Part shown: one piece after another, positions 45,260-57,355 of the stretch
Position numbering within the stretch: position 1 is the stretch's first letter
Layout of the letters: each line of letters starts with the position of its first letter
Assembly (NCBI RefSeq): GCF_008728515.1
Contig: NC_044976.1
Span: 36,851,376 to 36,915,375, forward strand
Reading direction: 5' to 3'
DNA length: 64,000 nt
Origin: Papio anubis
Lineage: Eukaryota; Chordata; Mammalia; Primates; Cercopithecidae
Notes under the pieces: generated by a model
What the model was told of the DNA's origin: nothing
Databases searched by the model: none
Seen by the model: the letters and a program-made list of their open reading frames with translations, nothing else
Translations under genes and position numbers: made by a program

Positions 45260-45980
45260 TGAAAATCAAGCATGAACCACCTCTAATTATTGCCCCCCAC
45301 CCTATAGTGCCTCTGGATCCACATCCACCCTCTCCTCCTCCTCCCCATCATAGGGAAAGAGGGTCATCTTTTCTAGGACTGTCCTCTTACTGCCATGGAT
45401 CTCGTCCCTCCCTACCAGTTCTGACCCCATGTGGTGCCATTCTCGCCCTCTCCAGTGTCCTTGACAGCCCTCTTTCAGCTAGTTCCTTCCCCTCAGCCTA
45501 TGAACGTGATCCAATCACTTCCACCCTAGTAAAAAAAGAAAAAAAAAAACTTCCTTACCCTTGCATCTCCCTCCAGTTATCTCCCAAGTTATTTTCCTAA
45601 CTTCTCATCCAAGTGTCTCATAAGAATACACTTACGAATATACTTACTGCCCCACCAACTCACACTATCACATTCACCCCTCAGTTCATTTCATTTTGAC
45701 TTCTGTACCCCCATTCCCATGAGACCACCCCACCAAAGTCAGGGATGCCCCCCTAATTACCAGATCCACTGGGCACTTTTCATCCCACACTTAGCTTGCC
45801 TTCTCGGCTGCACTAGTCCCCATTATTTCAGAACAACTCTCTGCTGTTTCTCCTTCTTCCCAACTCCCTGTTCCTCCTCTGGTTCCTTTCCTGGAAACTC
45901 TTCCTGCCCTCTCAGAAGGTAGTGGTATTTAACAGGACTTCCCCCTTACTGTCTCCTCACACAGCCCTCTATGCTGGGCA
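45260..45980 (+). repeat. L2 ORF2-region fragment (probable)
   Basis: 'Tgatccaatcacttccaccc', an A-rich stretch, 'cccttgcatctccctccag' and later 'ttctgctgtttctccttc'-like text follow the L2 ORF2 nucleotide consensus. Strongly C-rich and decayed; no intact frame. Confidence 0.45.
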
Positions 45981-46130
45981 GCAGCATTCATTTTTATGAT
46001 TGAAACTACCACACTTTGACTTGTAGCTTATTAATAGTAATTGATTTGTAATCTAGCATCTCTCCTGGAGCTCCAAATCCATATATCCAACTGGATACCT
46101 TGCTGGAAGTCCAAATGCAACAGGTGGGGA

Positions 46131-46404
46131 AAAAATTATTCTAACTTTTACTTTAGATTCAAGGGTACATGTGCAGGTTTGTTATATAGGTAAACTCATG
46201 TCACCAGGGTTTGTTGTACAGATTATTTCATCACCCAGGTATTGAGCTTAGTACCCAATAGTTATTTTTTCTGCTCCTCTCCCTCCTCCCACCCTCCACC
46301 TTCAGCTAGGCGCCAGTGTCTGTTACTCCCCTGTTTGTATCTGTGTGTTCTCATCATTTAGCTACCACTTATAAGTCAAAACATGTGATATTTGGTTTTC
46401 TGGA
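46131..46404 (-). mobile_element. L1 3' UTR fragment, antisense (older than L1PA)
   Basis: 'Attcaagggtacatgtgcagg', 'catcacccaggtattgagc', 'ctccctcctcccaccctcc', 'accacttataagtcaaaaca' are antisense L1 3' UTR. The 5'-truncated end lies near 46404. Confidence 0.85.
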
Positions 46405-46599
46405 AACATACATACACAAACATACCCATACCCTCTGCTACTCCTCCTCCTCCTGATTTATTTATCTTGAGTGAAGACAGAACTCTAAAAGCAGTCACCC
46501 AAGCTGAGATACAGACCAGCATCCTCAACACCTCCTTTGCCCTCAAGTCCTGCTTGTTATCCCTCATCAGGACCTATAGATTCTTTCCATATTCTTAGA

Positions 46600-48150
46600 A
46601 AACAAATAGATCTACTGTTATTTCTGATTATAAAAGTAATACATGCTTATTAAAAAAATTTCATGATGGATATCTCAGTTACCCTGATTTGATCACTACA
46701 CACGTATACATGTATTGACAATATCACATGTACCCCACAAATATGTTAAATTTTCAAACTATACAGAAATTGACAGAGAAGGTAAAAATTGCCTGAACTC
46801 CCTCCATCCATAAATAATCATTGTTAACATTTTATATAAACACATCTAACCTTTTTTTAAAAAAATTATACAGTCAGTCATTGTTTACTGAATGCCTATT
46901 CTGTGTCAATTATTGTGTTAGGCACATATATACACACTTCCTTTATTATACAAAAAAAAAATGTTATCTAGCTAGATACACAATATCTTCCATTTAACAA
47001 GAGACATATTTTCATTTCAATAAATATAGATCCACATACTCCATTTAAATAGTTATATAGTATTCCACTGAATAGCTATAGCACAATCTGTTTACTTAAT
47101 CAGGTCCTTACAGATGGATATTTAGGTTGTATCCAAAATTTGACTTTTTGTTGTTGTTGTTGTTGAGACTGAGTTTCACTCTGTCACCTAGGCTGGAGAG
47201 CAGTGGATGATCTCGGCTTACTGCAATCTCCACCTCCCGGGTTCAAGCAATTCTCATGCCTCAGCCTCCCATCTGGCTGGTATTACAAGCACATACCACC
47301 ATGCCCAGCTAATTTTTGTATTTTTAGTAGAGATTGGGCTTCACCATATTGGCCAGGCTGGTCTCAAACTCCTGACCTCAAATGATCCACCTGCCTCGGC
47401 CTCCCAAAATGCTGGGATAACAGGCGTGAGCCACCATGCCAGGCCCCAAAAGTTGATATTATCTATCATTTACATCCGTATATGTAATGTTTTCTCATCT
47501 TTTCAACTGTGCTTTAGAATAAATTCCTGGAAATGAAACCGGGCTGAAGAGTCTGCACATTTTTAAGGCTTTTGATAGCTATTAACAAATATGCTCCAAT
47601 GATGTCACACCAATTGCTCTTCAACCAATATAAACATTTTCTTACATCTTCCTTTACACTGCATATTATCAACTTTGTTCATCTTTGCCAATCTGCCAAG
47701 TAATATTTGTTAGTGTTTAATTTATGTTTATTTTAACACTGTTGATGTTGAGCATCTTTTCATACTTTTGTTGGTTATTTGTATTTCTTTTTAAATTACT
47801 TGTTCATGCCTTTTGCCCATTTATTTAAGAGATTGTTCTAATTTTTCCTATTGATGTATATGAGCTCTTCATATATTAGAAATAATCTTTTATCTATCAT
47901 ATATGTTGCATACATTTTTTATCAGGTGGTAATTAATCTATGGTTATGACATCTTTAGAATATCAATTTATAATTTTTATGTAGTCTAATCTAATAACTT
48001 TTTTATTTATGATCTCTGCTTTTGGGGTCACACTTAGAGAAGACTTCCACACCACTAAATTATAAAAGGTATAAAGATAATTTCCCAGATATTTTCTTTC
48101 AGTAATCCTAAAGTTTTGATTTTTAAATTTTAAAACTTTCCTTCCAACAT
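46600..48150 (-). mobile_element. Old L1/HAL1-type LINE, antisense
   Basis: Antisense LINE 3' half in order: 'agtattccactgaatagc', 'agatggatatttaggttg', Alu, 'aaattcctggaaatgaaacc', 'ttgagcatcttttcatac', 'catgccttttgcccattta'. Many stops. It meets a separate sense L1 head to head near 48.2 kb; both contain the ORF2 C-terminal region, so they are independent insertions. Confidence 0.7.
47148..47445 (-). mobile_element. AluS-like element, antisense, with TSD
   Basis: (TTG)n-type tail to GGCC. CCAAAATTTGA (47133-47143) and CCAAAAGTTGA (47446-47456) flank it. Confidence 0.9.
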
Positions 48151-48234
48151 TTCTATTGGTGTAAAATTTATTAATTTTAACATACAGGAAAATGACTAAA
48201 TCAATACAAATATGGGATTGTAACTGCAAAAATG

Positions 48235-50976
48235 TATAACCAAGAAAAGAAACTCCCAGCAAACTAAGAATATAAGGAACAACCTGATAAAGGGCATCTA
48301 TGAAAACAAACAAGCAAATAAAAAAACTACAGTTTATACTGAATGCTCTTCGCCTCAGATCAGGAATAAGGTAAGGATGTCTACTCTTACCATTTTTATG
48401 TAACATTGCATGGGAGGTCCTGGCCAGTACAATAAGAAAAAATTAAAAAGGAGTAGAAAAAAAGGTATAAAGATTAGAAAGGAAGTTACATGGTTTTTCT
48501 GTTTGTTTTTTATTTTTTGTTTTTTTTGGGGGGGGGGACAAACAATGAAATTGCAGGAAATTCTAAGGAATCTGTCAAAAAACAAACAAAAAAAAAACCT
48601 AATAGAACAAATAAGAAAATTTAGCAAAATCACAGAATAAAGATCAATATAGAGAAACCCAACGTATTTCTGGATCCTAGCAACAATTAATAGGAAAATA
48701 AAAAATGTTAAGTGATAGGATTTGCAATAGTATTGAATTAGAAAACAAAATGCTCAGAATACATTTAAGGAAAGATTGCAATATCTCTAACCTGAAAACT
48801 ACAAATACTACTGGGAGAAATTGAACATGATCTAAATAAATGGAAAGTTACACCATATTCATAGATTAGAAGATTCAGCATTGTTAAATGTCTGTTCTCC
48901 CCCAAATCAATCTATAAATTCCAATCAAAATCCTTTATATAAATTGATAAACTGAATTTAAAACTAAATGAAAATGCAAAGAATATAGACTAGCTCAAGG
49001 AAATCTGAAAAAAGGACAAAGTTGGAGAATTTACACTACTTATATAGCAGTACCCCATTATCCACAGGGGATACATTCCAAGACCCCCAGTGGAAGCCTG
49101 AAACCGTGAATAGTACCAAAACTTATATATACTATGATTTTTTTCTATATGTGCACACATGCCTGTGATAAAGTCTAATGTATAAATTAGACACAGTAAA
49201 AAATTAACAATAACTAGTAATAAAATGGAACAATTATAACAATATACCAGAATCACCGCTGGTGCTTTGGAGCCCGTAAAATAAGGGTTAATTGAACACA
49301 AGCATTGCAATACCAACAGTCGATCTGACAAGGCTGGCTACTAAATGATGCAGGCAGCATCTACAGGGTGGATACACTGGACAAAGGGATGAGTCATGTC
49401 CAGGGCAGGATAGAGCAGGACAGAGTGAGACAGAGCAAGAGTTCATCACGATACTCAGAACAGCAGACAATTTTAAACTTATGAATTGCTTCTTTCTGGA
49501 ATCTTCCATTTAATATTTTTGAACTGCAGTTGGCTCTAGGTAACTGAAACCATGGAAAATGAAACTGCAGGTAAGGAAGAACTATTGTACTATGAAGCTA
49601 CAGTATGATAACGTTACAGAATTACACTGGCATAAGGGTAAAAATGTAGATCAATGGAACAGACTAGAGAGTCCAGAAAAGGCCAACACATACATGGCCA
49701 ATTGATTTTCAATAACATAGGCACCAGCATAATTCAATGGGGAAAGAGTAATTTTTTTAAAAAAAATAGAGCTAGAGCAGCTGGATTGTCATATGAAAGA
49801 AAGGTAAACTCAAATCCCCATCTCACACCATACACAAATATTAACTTGAAATCAATCATAGACATAAACACAAAACCTAAAACTATAAAATTTCTAGAAG
49901 AAATAATAGAAAAAAGAACCCTTTGTAGTTTGGTGTTAGACAAGAATTTCTTTGATAGAAAAAAAGTGTTAGTCATAAAAGAAAAAAATTAATAAATTAG
50001 ACTTCATCAAAATAAAAACTTCTGCTCTCTAAAAGACATAATCAAAAAGTGAAAAGGCAAGTCACAAATTGGGAGAAAATATGTGCATCACATATATCTG
50101 TCAAGAAGCATGCATAGAAAAGCCAGAATACAAGAAGAACTCTTATTACTCAATCAGAAAAAGCAAAAACATTCAATTTTTTAAACGGGCAAAATTTGAA
50201 CAGGTGCTTTATGAAAGAAGCTATACAAAAAGGCAAAACACACACAAAAAAGTTCAACAACATGAGTCACCAGAGCAAATTAAAACTGCAGTGAGATTCC
50301 ACTTCACACCCACTGAATGGTTAAAATTTGAAGACAATTCCAAGATCAGATGACGAAGATATGGAGGAACTGGACTTCTCATACACCATTGAGAATTTAA
50401 AATGGTACAACCACTTTGAAAAACAATTTGGCAGTTTCTTATACAGTTAAACACATACAGTCCAGCAATTCCACTCCTACGTATCTATCAAGAATAAATT
50501 GTGTGTGATACACACACACACAGATTTGTACATATATGTTCATAACACTTGTATTTATAATAGCCCCTGTCAAATATTCATCAACAGGTGAATGGATAAG
50601 CAATTGTGTCATACCCGAATAATACTACACTCCAATAAAAATGAACTATTGATACACAAGATGAATGAATCTCGAAACAATTATGCTGAGTAAAATTTAA
50701 AAAGATAAAAAGGAATACATACTATATGCTTCCATTTATGTGATATCCTATAACAGGCAAAACTAAGCTATAGTGGTAGAAACCAGAAGAGTGGTTGAAC
50801 AGAGATAATTGTGCACAGCGACACCAGGAAACTTTGTGGGAAGATAGAAATGTTCTATATCTTAATTGAGGTGGTAGTTACATGGGTGTATACATTATCA
50901 AAACTTATCAACCCATATGCTTTAAACGAGTGAGTTTTATTGTACATTTGTTTACACCTCAAAAAAGGTTGATTTA
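48235..50976 (+). mobile_element. Old L1 (L1M-type), ~2.2 kb of ORF2 and 3' UTR
   Basis: Sense L1 from the reverse-transcriptase region ('acctgataaagggcatcta', 'gtctactcttaccatttt', 'aggtcctggccagtacaat') through 'aatggaacagactagagag' and 'aaaatttctagaagaaat' to ORF2 end and UTR ('ataatactacactcc', 'tgtttacacctcaaaa'). A Tigger-like element interrupts it. Frames of 92-113 codons here are ORF2 relics or repeat shadows. A T-rich stretch followed by G10 near 48,517-48,537 is an added low-complexity patch. Confidence 0.85.
49047..49587. mobile_element. Tigger-type (TcMar) non-autonomous DNA transposon
   Basis: 5' end 'cagtaccccattatccac' with 'gatacattccaagaccccc', 3' end 'ggtaactgaaaccatgg' then 'actattg'. 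These correspond to the inverted termini of a Tigger-like family. TA follows at 49588-49589 and TATA precedes, consistent with TA target duplication. L1 sequence continues on both sides. No transposase frame remains. Confidence 0.7.
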
Positions 50977-51273
50977 GGCCGGGCATGGTGACTCACACCT
51001 GTAATTCTAGCACTTTGGGGGGCCGAGGTGGGCACATCACTTGAGCTCAGGGGTTTGAGACCAGCTGGGGCAACAGGGCAAAACCCCCTCTCTACTAAAA
51101 ATACAAAAAATTAGCTGGGCGTGGTGGCCCATGCCTGTAGTTCCAGCTGCTTAGGAGGCTGAGACACAAGAATCGCTTGAACCCAGGAGGCAGAGGTTGC
51201 AGTGAGCCGAGATTGCACCACTGCACTCCAGTCTGAGTGACAGAACGAGACTCCATCTCAACAACAACAACAA
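50977..51273 (+). mobile_element. AluS-like element
   Basis: Full-length Alu directly after the L1 end, with a (CAA)n-modified tail. Confidence 0.95.
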
Positions 51274-52229
51274 GAGTTTATTTAAAAGAATAAGAATAGG
51301 ATTTTGACAATATCTCAAAGCCAGGACATTCTCCTTACACTGCTGGCTCTTTCCTGCTTTTTTCCCTTACATTGTTTAGTAAAAGAAAAATATTGAATAA
51401 TACATGGCATGGCTACATTAATCATAATTCTTTTGGTAACAGAACTGAAATTCAAACTAGTTTAAGAAAAACAGTTTGGCCGACTAGAACAAGTATCATG
51501 GGTGGAACTAACAGTGACGCTCTGCAGGACTCTTGAGTGCATTCCATTCCAAGACTAACGAAGTGCCTGGCTCACCAGTGTCCCTGGTACGGACAGTGGC
51601 ACGTGCAGGAGAGGTGGTGCAGAGCTGTGGGTAGGAAGCCTGGGGACAAAGCTTGCCACTGTGGCCATCTGGGAGTACATCGACCTCAAACCACTCTTTC
51701 CATTTGTCCTTTTCAGAAAATAGTTCTGTGAAAGACATGAGGAAGAGTTTTTGGGTGTCAGATGTTGGCAGTGGCCATTGGAATTGCTTTTCCTAATCAT
51801 GAGGACTCTAATATCTTTCTTTCCCATTTGGGGAAAACAGGGAAAGGAGGGAATGCAATTCTTTGACCATTAGTTACCAGAAGAGATAGAAGATTCTGCT
51901 TTTCTACTTAATCCACCTAGATGAATATTGAAGTGTGCAAAGTAATTCCTTTCAAAGCCCATGGGTTGATGGCTCTACCAGGCTTTTCTTCTTGAGTTCA
52001 AGCATTCCAGGTTTAGGGGGTGGGGGGAATGGCAGTATGTCTGAATCTATATAAGAAGGAGACCAGAGTCTACCTCTTGGCATTCACAAAGATACCCAAC
52101 TACTAATATGCTGTGTGTACTCTATACAGGGTCAAGCTCTTGGCAGTGCTAGGAGGAAAGATGGAGGGAGAGGGAGGGAGAAGGAGGTAAGGAGGAGGCA
52201 ATACATGAAACCAGGTTGTTCTCCAGCCA
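51274..52229. other. Mostly unique sequence
   Basis: A weak relative of the unassigned repeat at 20106 begins near 51440. A purine-rich tract ('gagggagagggagggagaag') lies at 52165-52184. No gene. Confidence 0.35.
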
Positions 52230-52400
52230 AACTGACAATTCGTGATTCCTCCACGCCAACTCCCATCCACCTCTGTGCAACATTCACTATGCCTTGAATA
52301 GTCTTCTCCCATTGCCCTCACCTCTCCCAGCATCTCTACATTTCCAAATACCACCCATCCTTCAAGATGCAGCTGTGGGGCTGGTCCTAAGACATGGGAT
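52230..52400 (+). repeat. L2 fragment (probable)
   Basis: 'Ctatgccttgaatagtcttc' and 'catccttcaagatgcagctg' fit the sense L2 3' region. Confidence 0.5.
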
Positions 52401-52529
52401 GAAGCCACTCTCCATTGCACTCTACTAGGGCACCCTCCCACCCACATAGACACTCCATTAAAAGACCAGCCCAGCCTTATTAGCAAGTCTATAGCCTCAG
52501 AAGCAGAAAAAGTGCTGCTCATCCCATTT

Positions 52530-52860
52530 ATTGTGCATATTATTCTCGTCAGCGGCTTTTAGAGGATTTTGCTAATGGCTCAGGGACTCTATGCACCATC
52601 ACAATTAAGACATTGCTAATAAATTAACTTTTATGGACATAAATCAGCAGGTATGCTTATTCAGCTGTTACACCTCACTTAGAAGTAGGCTTTGCACCTT
52701 AAGATGAAGTATATTTCTATTCAGGAGTTGTAATGGCCTTGTTAATGGAATATTAATTACCTCGGTTGTTGGACAGCAAGATGTCTGCTCCTGCTCTCTT
52801 GCCACAAGTGTTCTTAGAGAAAAACATTTTTCCAACTTTGTGTCATGAAGACTGTTGAAT
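52530..52860. other. Repeat-free AT-rich candidate element
   Basis: No repeat seen. Clustered cores such as TTTGCTAATGG, ATTGCTAATAAATTAAC, TGTTAATGGAATATTAATTACC look like homeodomain-binding text in conserved enhancers. Function inferred only. Confidence 0.3.
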
Positions 52861-53125
52861 CGCAGCCAAGCCCACTCCATCCTCCCCAGCAGAGGGGCAG
52901 AATGAAGTTCACCCCTCCACACCCTGCATCCCAAAGTAGTTGGTTAAATAAAGCCTTAAGCTATCATGATGATCCTGTTCACCCTCCGGCATGCTGTACC
53001 CCACAGAAGGGAGTTAAGCAAAACCTTAAGCCACCTAAGCGATAGTGTACAGTCACCCTCTCCAAAAGACACTGGGTGGAGAGGAAAGCTATGCTGAGAG
53101 TCAGGAGGCCTGGTTTCTCACCTCC

Positions 53126-53521
53126 TGTCTTAGTTCAGGCTGCCATACACTGGATGGCTTAGACAACAGACTCTTATTTATCTTGGTTCTAAGGGCTGGG
53201 AAGTACAAGATCAAGGTGCCGGTAGATTCAATGCTTGGTGAGGGCCCATCTCCTGGCTTGTAGACAGCCACCTTCTCACTATATGTTCACATGACCTTTC
53301 CTTGGTCTGTGATTATGAAGACAGAGAGAGAAAGATATATCCTGTCTCTTCCTCTTCTTGTAAGGGCACAAATCTCATCATAAGGGTGTCACCTTCATGC
53401 CCTCATCTAAATCTGATTACTTCCCTTACTTCCCTAAGGACCCACCTCCTATTACCATCCCACTGGAGATTAGGATTTCCACATAGGAATTTGTGGAGAC
53501 ACAAACATTTACCCCATAACA
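53126..53521 (-). mobile_element. MST/MLT1-type MaLR LTR, antisense
   Basis: 'Tgtcttagttcaggctgcc', 'gaagtacaagatcaaggtg', 'cctggcttgtagacagcc', 'cccacctcctattaccatcc', end 'catttaccccataaca'. Flanking pentamers CCTCC (53121-53125) and CCACC (53522-53526) fit a decayed duplication. Confidence 0.85.
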
Positions 53522-53527
53522 CCACCT

Positions 53528-53620
53528 CTCCAACAATAGCCAGCAATGTGACCTTAGGCTGGCCACTTACACTCTCTGAACCTCAGTTTCCCATTTATTA
53601 CATGAGTATAATAAAGCAAT
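53528..53620 (+). repeat. MIR SINE fragment
   Basis: 'Caatgtgaccttaggctgg' and 'gaacctcagtttcccattta' are MIR. Confidence 0.75.
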
Positions 53621-55639
53621 CACGGATAAAATGAACAGAAAAACCCAATTCTTAGAAATACATCAATCATGGACCATTTTGTGATTATCTTTCCAAGACT
53701 ACAGAAGAAACACCACTCCCCAAGGATAGGAATGGAATTTACCTGTAAGGGAGTAAATGTTCTGTCAATTATTCAATAAAGTTGTTAACCCAAGAGAAAG
53801 AAATAATCCAGGGTTGTGGATCATTGCTTTATGGTGATGCATGAGGATTTCTCCAGCACAGACAGGCTGGAGAACAGTGGGCTGCCCCGATTACATGAGT
53901 TGGGCCAGAGAAAGCAGTGCAGTCAGCCTCCATGTTTTATCATCAGTGTCAGAGATTGCAGCAGTGCAAGTACCCCCTGTGCAGGAAGATAGCCACACTC
54001 AAAGAAGTCAACATCCGGGGCAACAGGGGCACAGCCCTATTATCAATGGTGCAAGCAAATAGCAGTGACTCTGGACACAAGGACAGTACAGCCATGCCAT
54101 GAGAAGAGCTGTAGCCTTGTAGAAGGATATTTTCCAGCAGGAAGATAGGTGACAGCTACTAAGTCTATAGAAAATTGAACCATGTGAGGTGGTTAATCCC
54201 GGCCCTGGTCTTGGACCAGGTTGGTCCTGAAAACCTGCTCAGCAAAGGAAAAGCCCAATCAGGATGTAGCCCATCTGGTCCCAGTCCCTGCTCTGCCCCC
54301 AAATCACTGCCATCTTAGGCAGGTCCCCACCCCTCTTTGGCCCTAGTTTCTTCCTCTCAACCCAATGACCTCAAAGTCAGAGAGCCTCTGAGAGATGCCA
54401 GTTAAAAATGCTTTAGCATGTGTATCACCTTTCTTTTCTTCATCTGGGGAAAAATTCTCAGACCAGAGGATCTGCTGGAAGAATTTCTTTCCTTGCATTC
54501 ATTTAGCATATCAATTCTCACATTTTCTGCTTGAACTTCAGAGCAAAGAATGTGGAAAGCTGAGTCTTTGCCTATTTGATGCACAGTTTTGCATATTCTC
54601 CTGGACTCTGTCCGGTCCTCTTTGCCCGTAAGTTACCCATCACAGACCTGCCCTGCTCCCCAGTTAAGGCAAGACCCATTCTCTCCACAGCTGACTGGGG
54701 TAACTGCCCTGCTCATACATTCTCCACTCCTCCTGCAGAGAGGAAAAGCCCACACCAAAGTGGGATGCAGAGAATGAAGAACAGGCAATGAGAGTAAAAG
54801 CCCAAACCAAAGTGGGTTGCAGAGAATAAGGAACAGGCTTATACCTACAACCCCCCAGAAGGGTTGCAGGAAGGCTATGGTTTGCAAGGCTGATCAAACA
54901 AAACCAAAGCAACCGATGTTCTGTGTGGAGCCTGTGGCCTGCCACAGAGCCATGTCTGGGTGAGAGGCTTGCTAGCTTTTGGATACTTCCATTTCAGCAG
55001 CATCCAGAGCCCCTAGGCTCCTTTCAGAGGTGGAAGAGGAAGGGAAAGTCAATCTGTGACAAGATGTCCTTCCTCCCCTGTAGCATTTTGTCCTTTGCTT
55101 ACTCCACAGTAAAATTGCAGTCCCAGAAAGAGTTTCCATAAATGGCCTTCAGAGGTCCCTCAGCCAGCTGGGGGTCATCTGATCCAGGCTGGGTTTAGCT
55201 GGGCAACTCCCAGCTATAAATTTGCCTCACTCTCCTGGGTCCAGCCAACTAACTGGGTTATATTCTTCTCATGGCAGTGGCAGCCTCTTGAGGCCTAGCT
55301 CAAGCTGGCACCCCACGATTTCTGCCTTTTTTCATGGTCAGTGAAAATCACATGACCAAGCTCAAAGTTCAAGGCCAGGGAAATATACTTTGCCTTAGAA
55401 GGAAGAACTACAAAGTCATGTGGAAAGCACATAGAGCTTGGACTAGAATCCCACATTCATGGCAGGCATCACCAATCAATGACAGCACTCTTTCCTCATA
55501 AGCCTCAGAAACTTTCTCCATTCAGCACTGCAAACAGCCACTGCTATTGAGCTAGAGAGGACACAGAAGATGAACACTATTTGTAAATGCTGTGTAAACC
55601 TTTTCTGAGTACCACTTAGCCCCAAAAAAATGCCTATGA
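53621..55639. other. Mostly unique sequence
   Basis: No confident repeat except a weak MIR-like trace at 54285-54370 and a 52-bp tandem duplication (listed). No gene-like signal. Confidence 0.35.
54744..54838. repeat. 52-bp tandem duplication
   Basis: AAAAGCCCACACCAAAGTGG at 54744 recurs with one change at 54796, and the units stay aligned through GAACAGGC. Confidence 0.9.
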
Positions 55640-55790
55640 TTCTGAAACTAACAACGCTGTGGAAAGACAGTGTGGAAAGGACACTGGATGGGATCAGAAT
55701 TGATTCTAGTCCAAGCTCTGTTATAGCTGTGACCTGGAAAAGACATTAAACTTCTCTGAGCATGGTTGCATCTGTTTTGTGACCTCGAAA
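55640..55790 (+). repeat. MIR SINE
   Basis: 'Gattctagtccaagctctg', 'agctgtgacctggaaaag' and 'taaacttctctgagca' follow MIR order. A short antisense L2 piece follows at about 55800-55850. Confidence 0.7.
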
Positions 55791-56151
55791 ACCATTTACT
55801 TTAATTCCATAAACATTAATTGAGTACCTATTGTGTGCCAAGCACTGCTATCAAGGGACTAAAGAAATAAATGAGACATCTATTATGAATGAGACTGCCT
55901 CCCCTGGAAGGAAGGCAGGGGAATCAGGGGATGCTCTGATTTCTCAGGTCCAGCCCAATGCCAATATTTCACTAACATTAAAAAGTGCAAGGTATTACCA
56001 TGGGACTCACAGATTCTGCAGGCTCCCTAAGCTTGAAGATCTCCTCCCAGGAAGGAACGTGGAGTTTCTGATGAGAGAATCTGACCTCAGAGCAGGGATT
56101 ACCATGTTCTACTGCTCTCCATGGCTCCCAGAGTAAAAGGCAAATGCTGTT

Positions 56152-56153
<2 letters not shown>

Positions 56154-56194
<41 letters not shown>

Positions 56195-56368
56195 ATTATT
56201 ATACTTTAAGTTGTAGGGTACATGTGCATAACATGCAGGTTTGTTACATATGTATACTTGTGCCATGTTAGTCTGCTGCACCCATCAACTCGTCATTTAC
56301 ATCAGGTATAACTCCCAATGCAATCCCTCCCCCCTCCCCCCTCCCCATGATAGGCCCCGGTGTGTGAT
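56154..56368 (-). mobile_element. L1PA 3' end, 5'-truncated, with perfect TSD
   Basis: About 29 T then antisense L1PA 3' UTR ('actttaagttgtagggtac', 'tgcacccatcaactcgtc', the C-rich tract at 56325-56346, 'aggccccggtgtgtgatg'). GCAAATGCTGTTTCT at 56140-56154 and 56369-56383 is a 15-bp target-site duplication. Same subfamily as the L1 at 7853. Confidence 0.95.
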
Positions 56369-56383
56369 GCAAATGCTGTTTCT

Positions 56384-56600
56384 AAGCCAAACCTTTCCAG
56401 GTTCATCTTTCAGATTTTAGGGTCAGACAGACCTGAGTGTGAATCCCAGCTCTGCTGCTTACTCTTCTTATAACCTTGGGTCATCTACTTACTTGCTGAT
56501 CATCTGGTTTTCTTACAAGAAAATGGGGAGAATGATCATCACTGCCAGTGGGGTTGTCTTGTATATTATTAAACAAGCAACTCTATGCAAATACTTGCAA
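56384..56600 (+). repeat. MIR SINE
   Basis: 'Tagggtcagacagacctgag', 'gaatcccagctctgctgctt', 'cttataaccttgggtcatc' and an MIR-like 3' half. Confidence 0.8.
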
Positions 56601-56667
56601 CACACAGATGCTCTGAAAAAGTTCACATCTCTTTCCTTCCTCTTCTTCACACATCCCATATGCCGCA

Positions 56668-56866
56668 GCTCAGAGCTTCCCACCCGAGTTGCACAAGAGT
56701 CCCTGGTGGGCTTTTAAAAAATAGAGATGGCCAAGATCCCCACCCAGACCGAGGGAATCAGAACCTGTGGGGATGGAGACCAGGGAATTATGTTTATTGA
56801 GCCTACAATCACCCTGCCCCTGCCCGATGATGTTAAGCACCGTCACAGTTGAGAACCACTGCTCTA
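56668..56866 (+). repeat. MER5-type hAT-Charlie fossil
   Basis: 'Tggtgggcttttaaaaaata', 'ccccacccagaccgagg', 'gaatcagaacctgtgggg' and the end 'gttgagaaccactgctct'. Confidence 0.75.
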
Positions 56867-56868
56867 AC

Positions 56869-57355
56869 TGCATTAGTCCAGAGAAACAGAATCAATAGAG
56901 TATACATATATGTATACGTACACATATACATATACATGTAAGCTACAGATAAGTATATATGTGTACATATATACAAACAGATTTATTATAAGGAATTGGC
57001 TCACACATTTATGAATGCTGAGAAGTCTCAAGATCTGCAGTTAGCAAGCTGGAGACCCAGAAGAGCCGATGGTGTAAGTTCCAGTACAGGTCTGAAGGCA
57101 AGAGGAGACCAATGTCCCAGCTCAAAGACAGGCAGAGAGAAAGAAGTCTTTCTTACTCAGACTTTTTGTTAGATTGAGACCTTCAGTGGACTGGATGAGG
57201 CCCACCCACATAGGGAAGGGCCACCTGCTTTATGCAGTCCACCCATCATGTGTTACCTCACGCAGAAATACCCTCACGCAGACTCCCAGAACAACATTTG
57301 ACAGGACATCTGGGGACCCCATGGCCTATCAAGTTGACACAAAATTAACCTTAAC
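56869..57355 (-). mobile_element. ERVL-type LTR (MLT2-like), antisense
   Basis: Reverse complement of the family at 458-940: 'tagtccagagaaacagaatc', a long (TATACA)-rich tract, 'tttattataaggaattggctc' and the far end 'caagttgacacaaaattaacc'. It inserted right beside the MER5 end. Confidence 0.75.

Noticed and set aside
46600..50976. Head-to-head L1 pieces as a second twin-primed insertion
   Set aside because: Both pieces contain the ORF2 C-terminal region and seem to be different families, so they are separate insertions.
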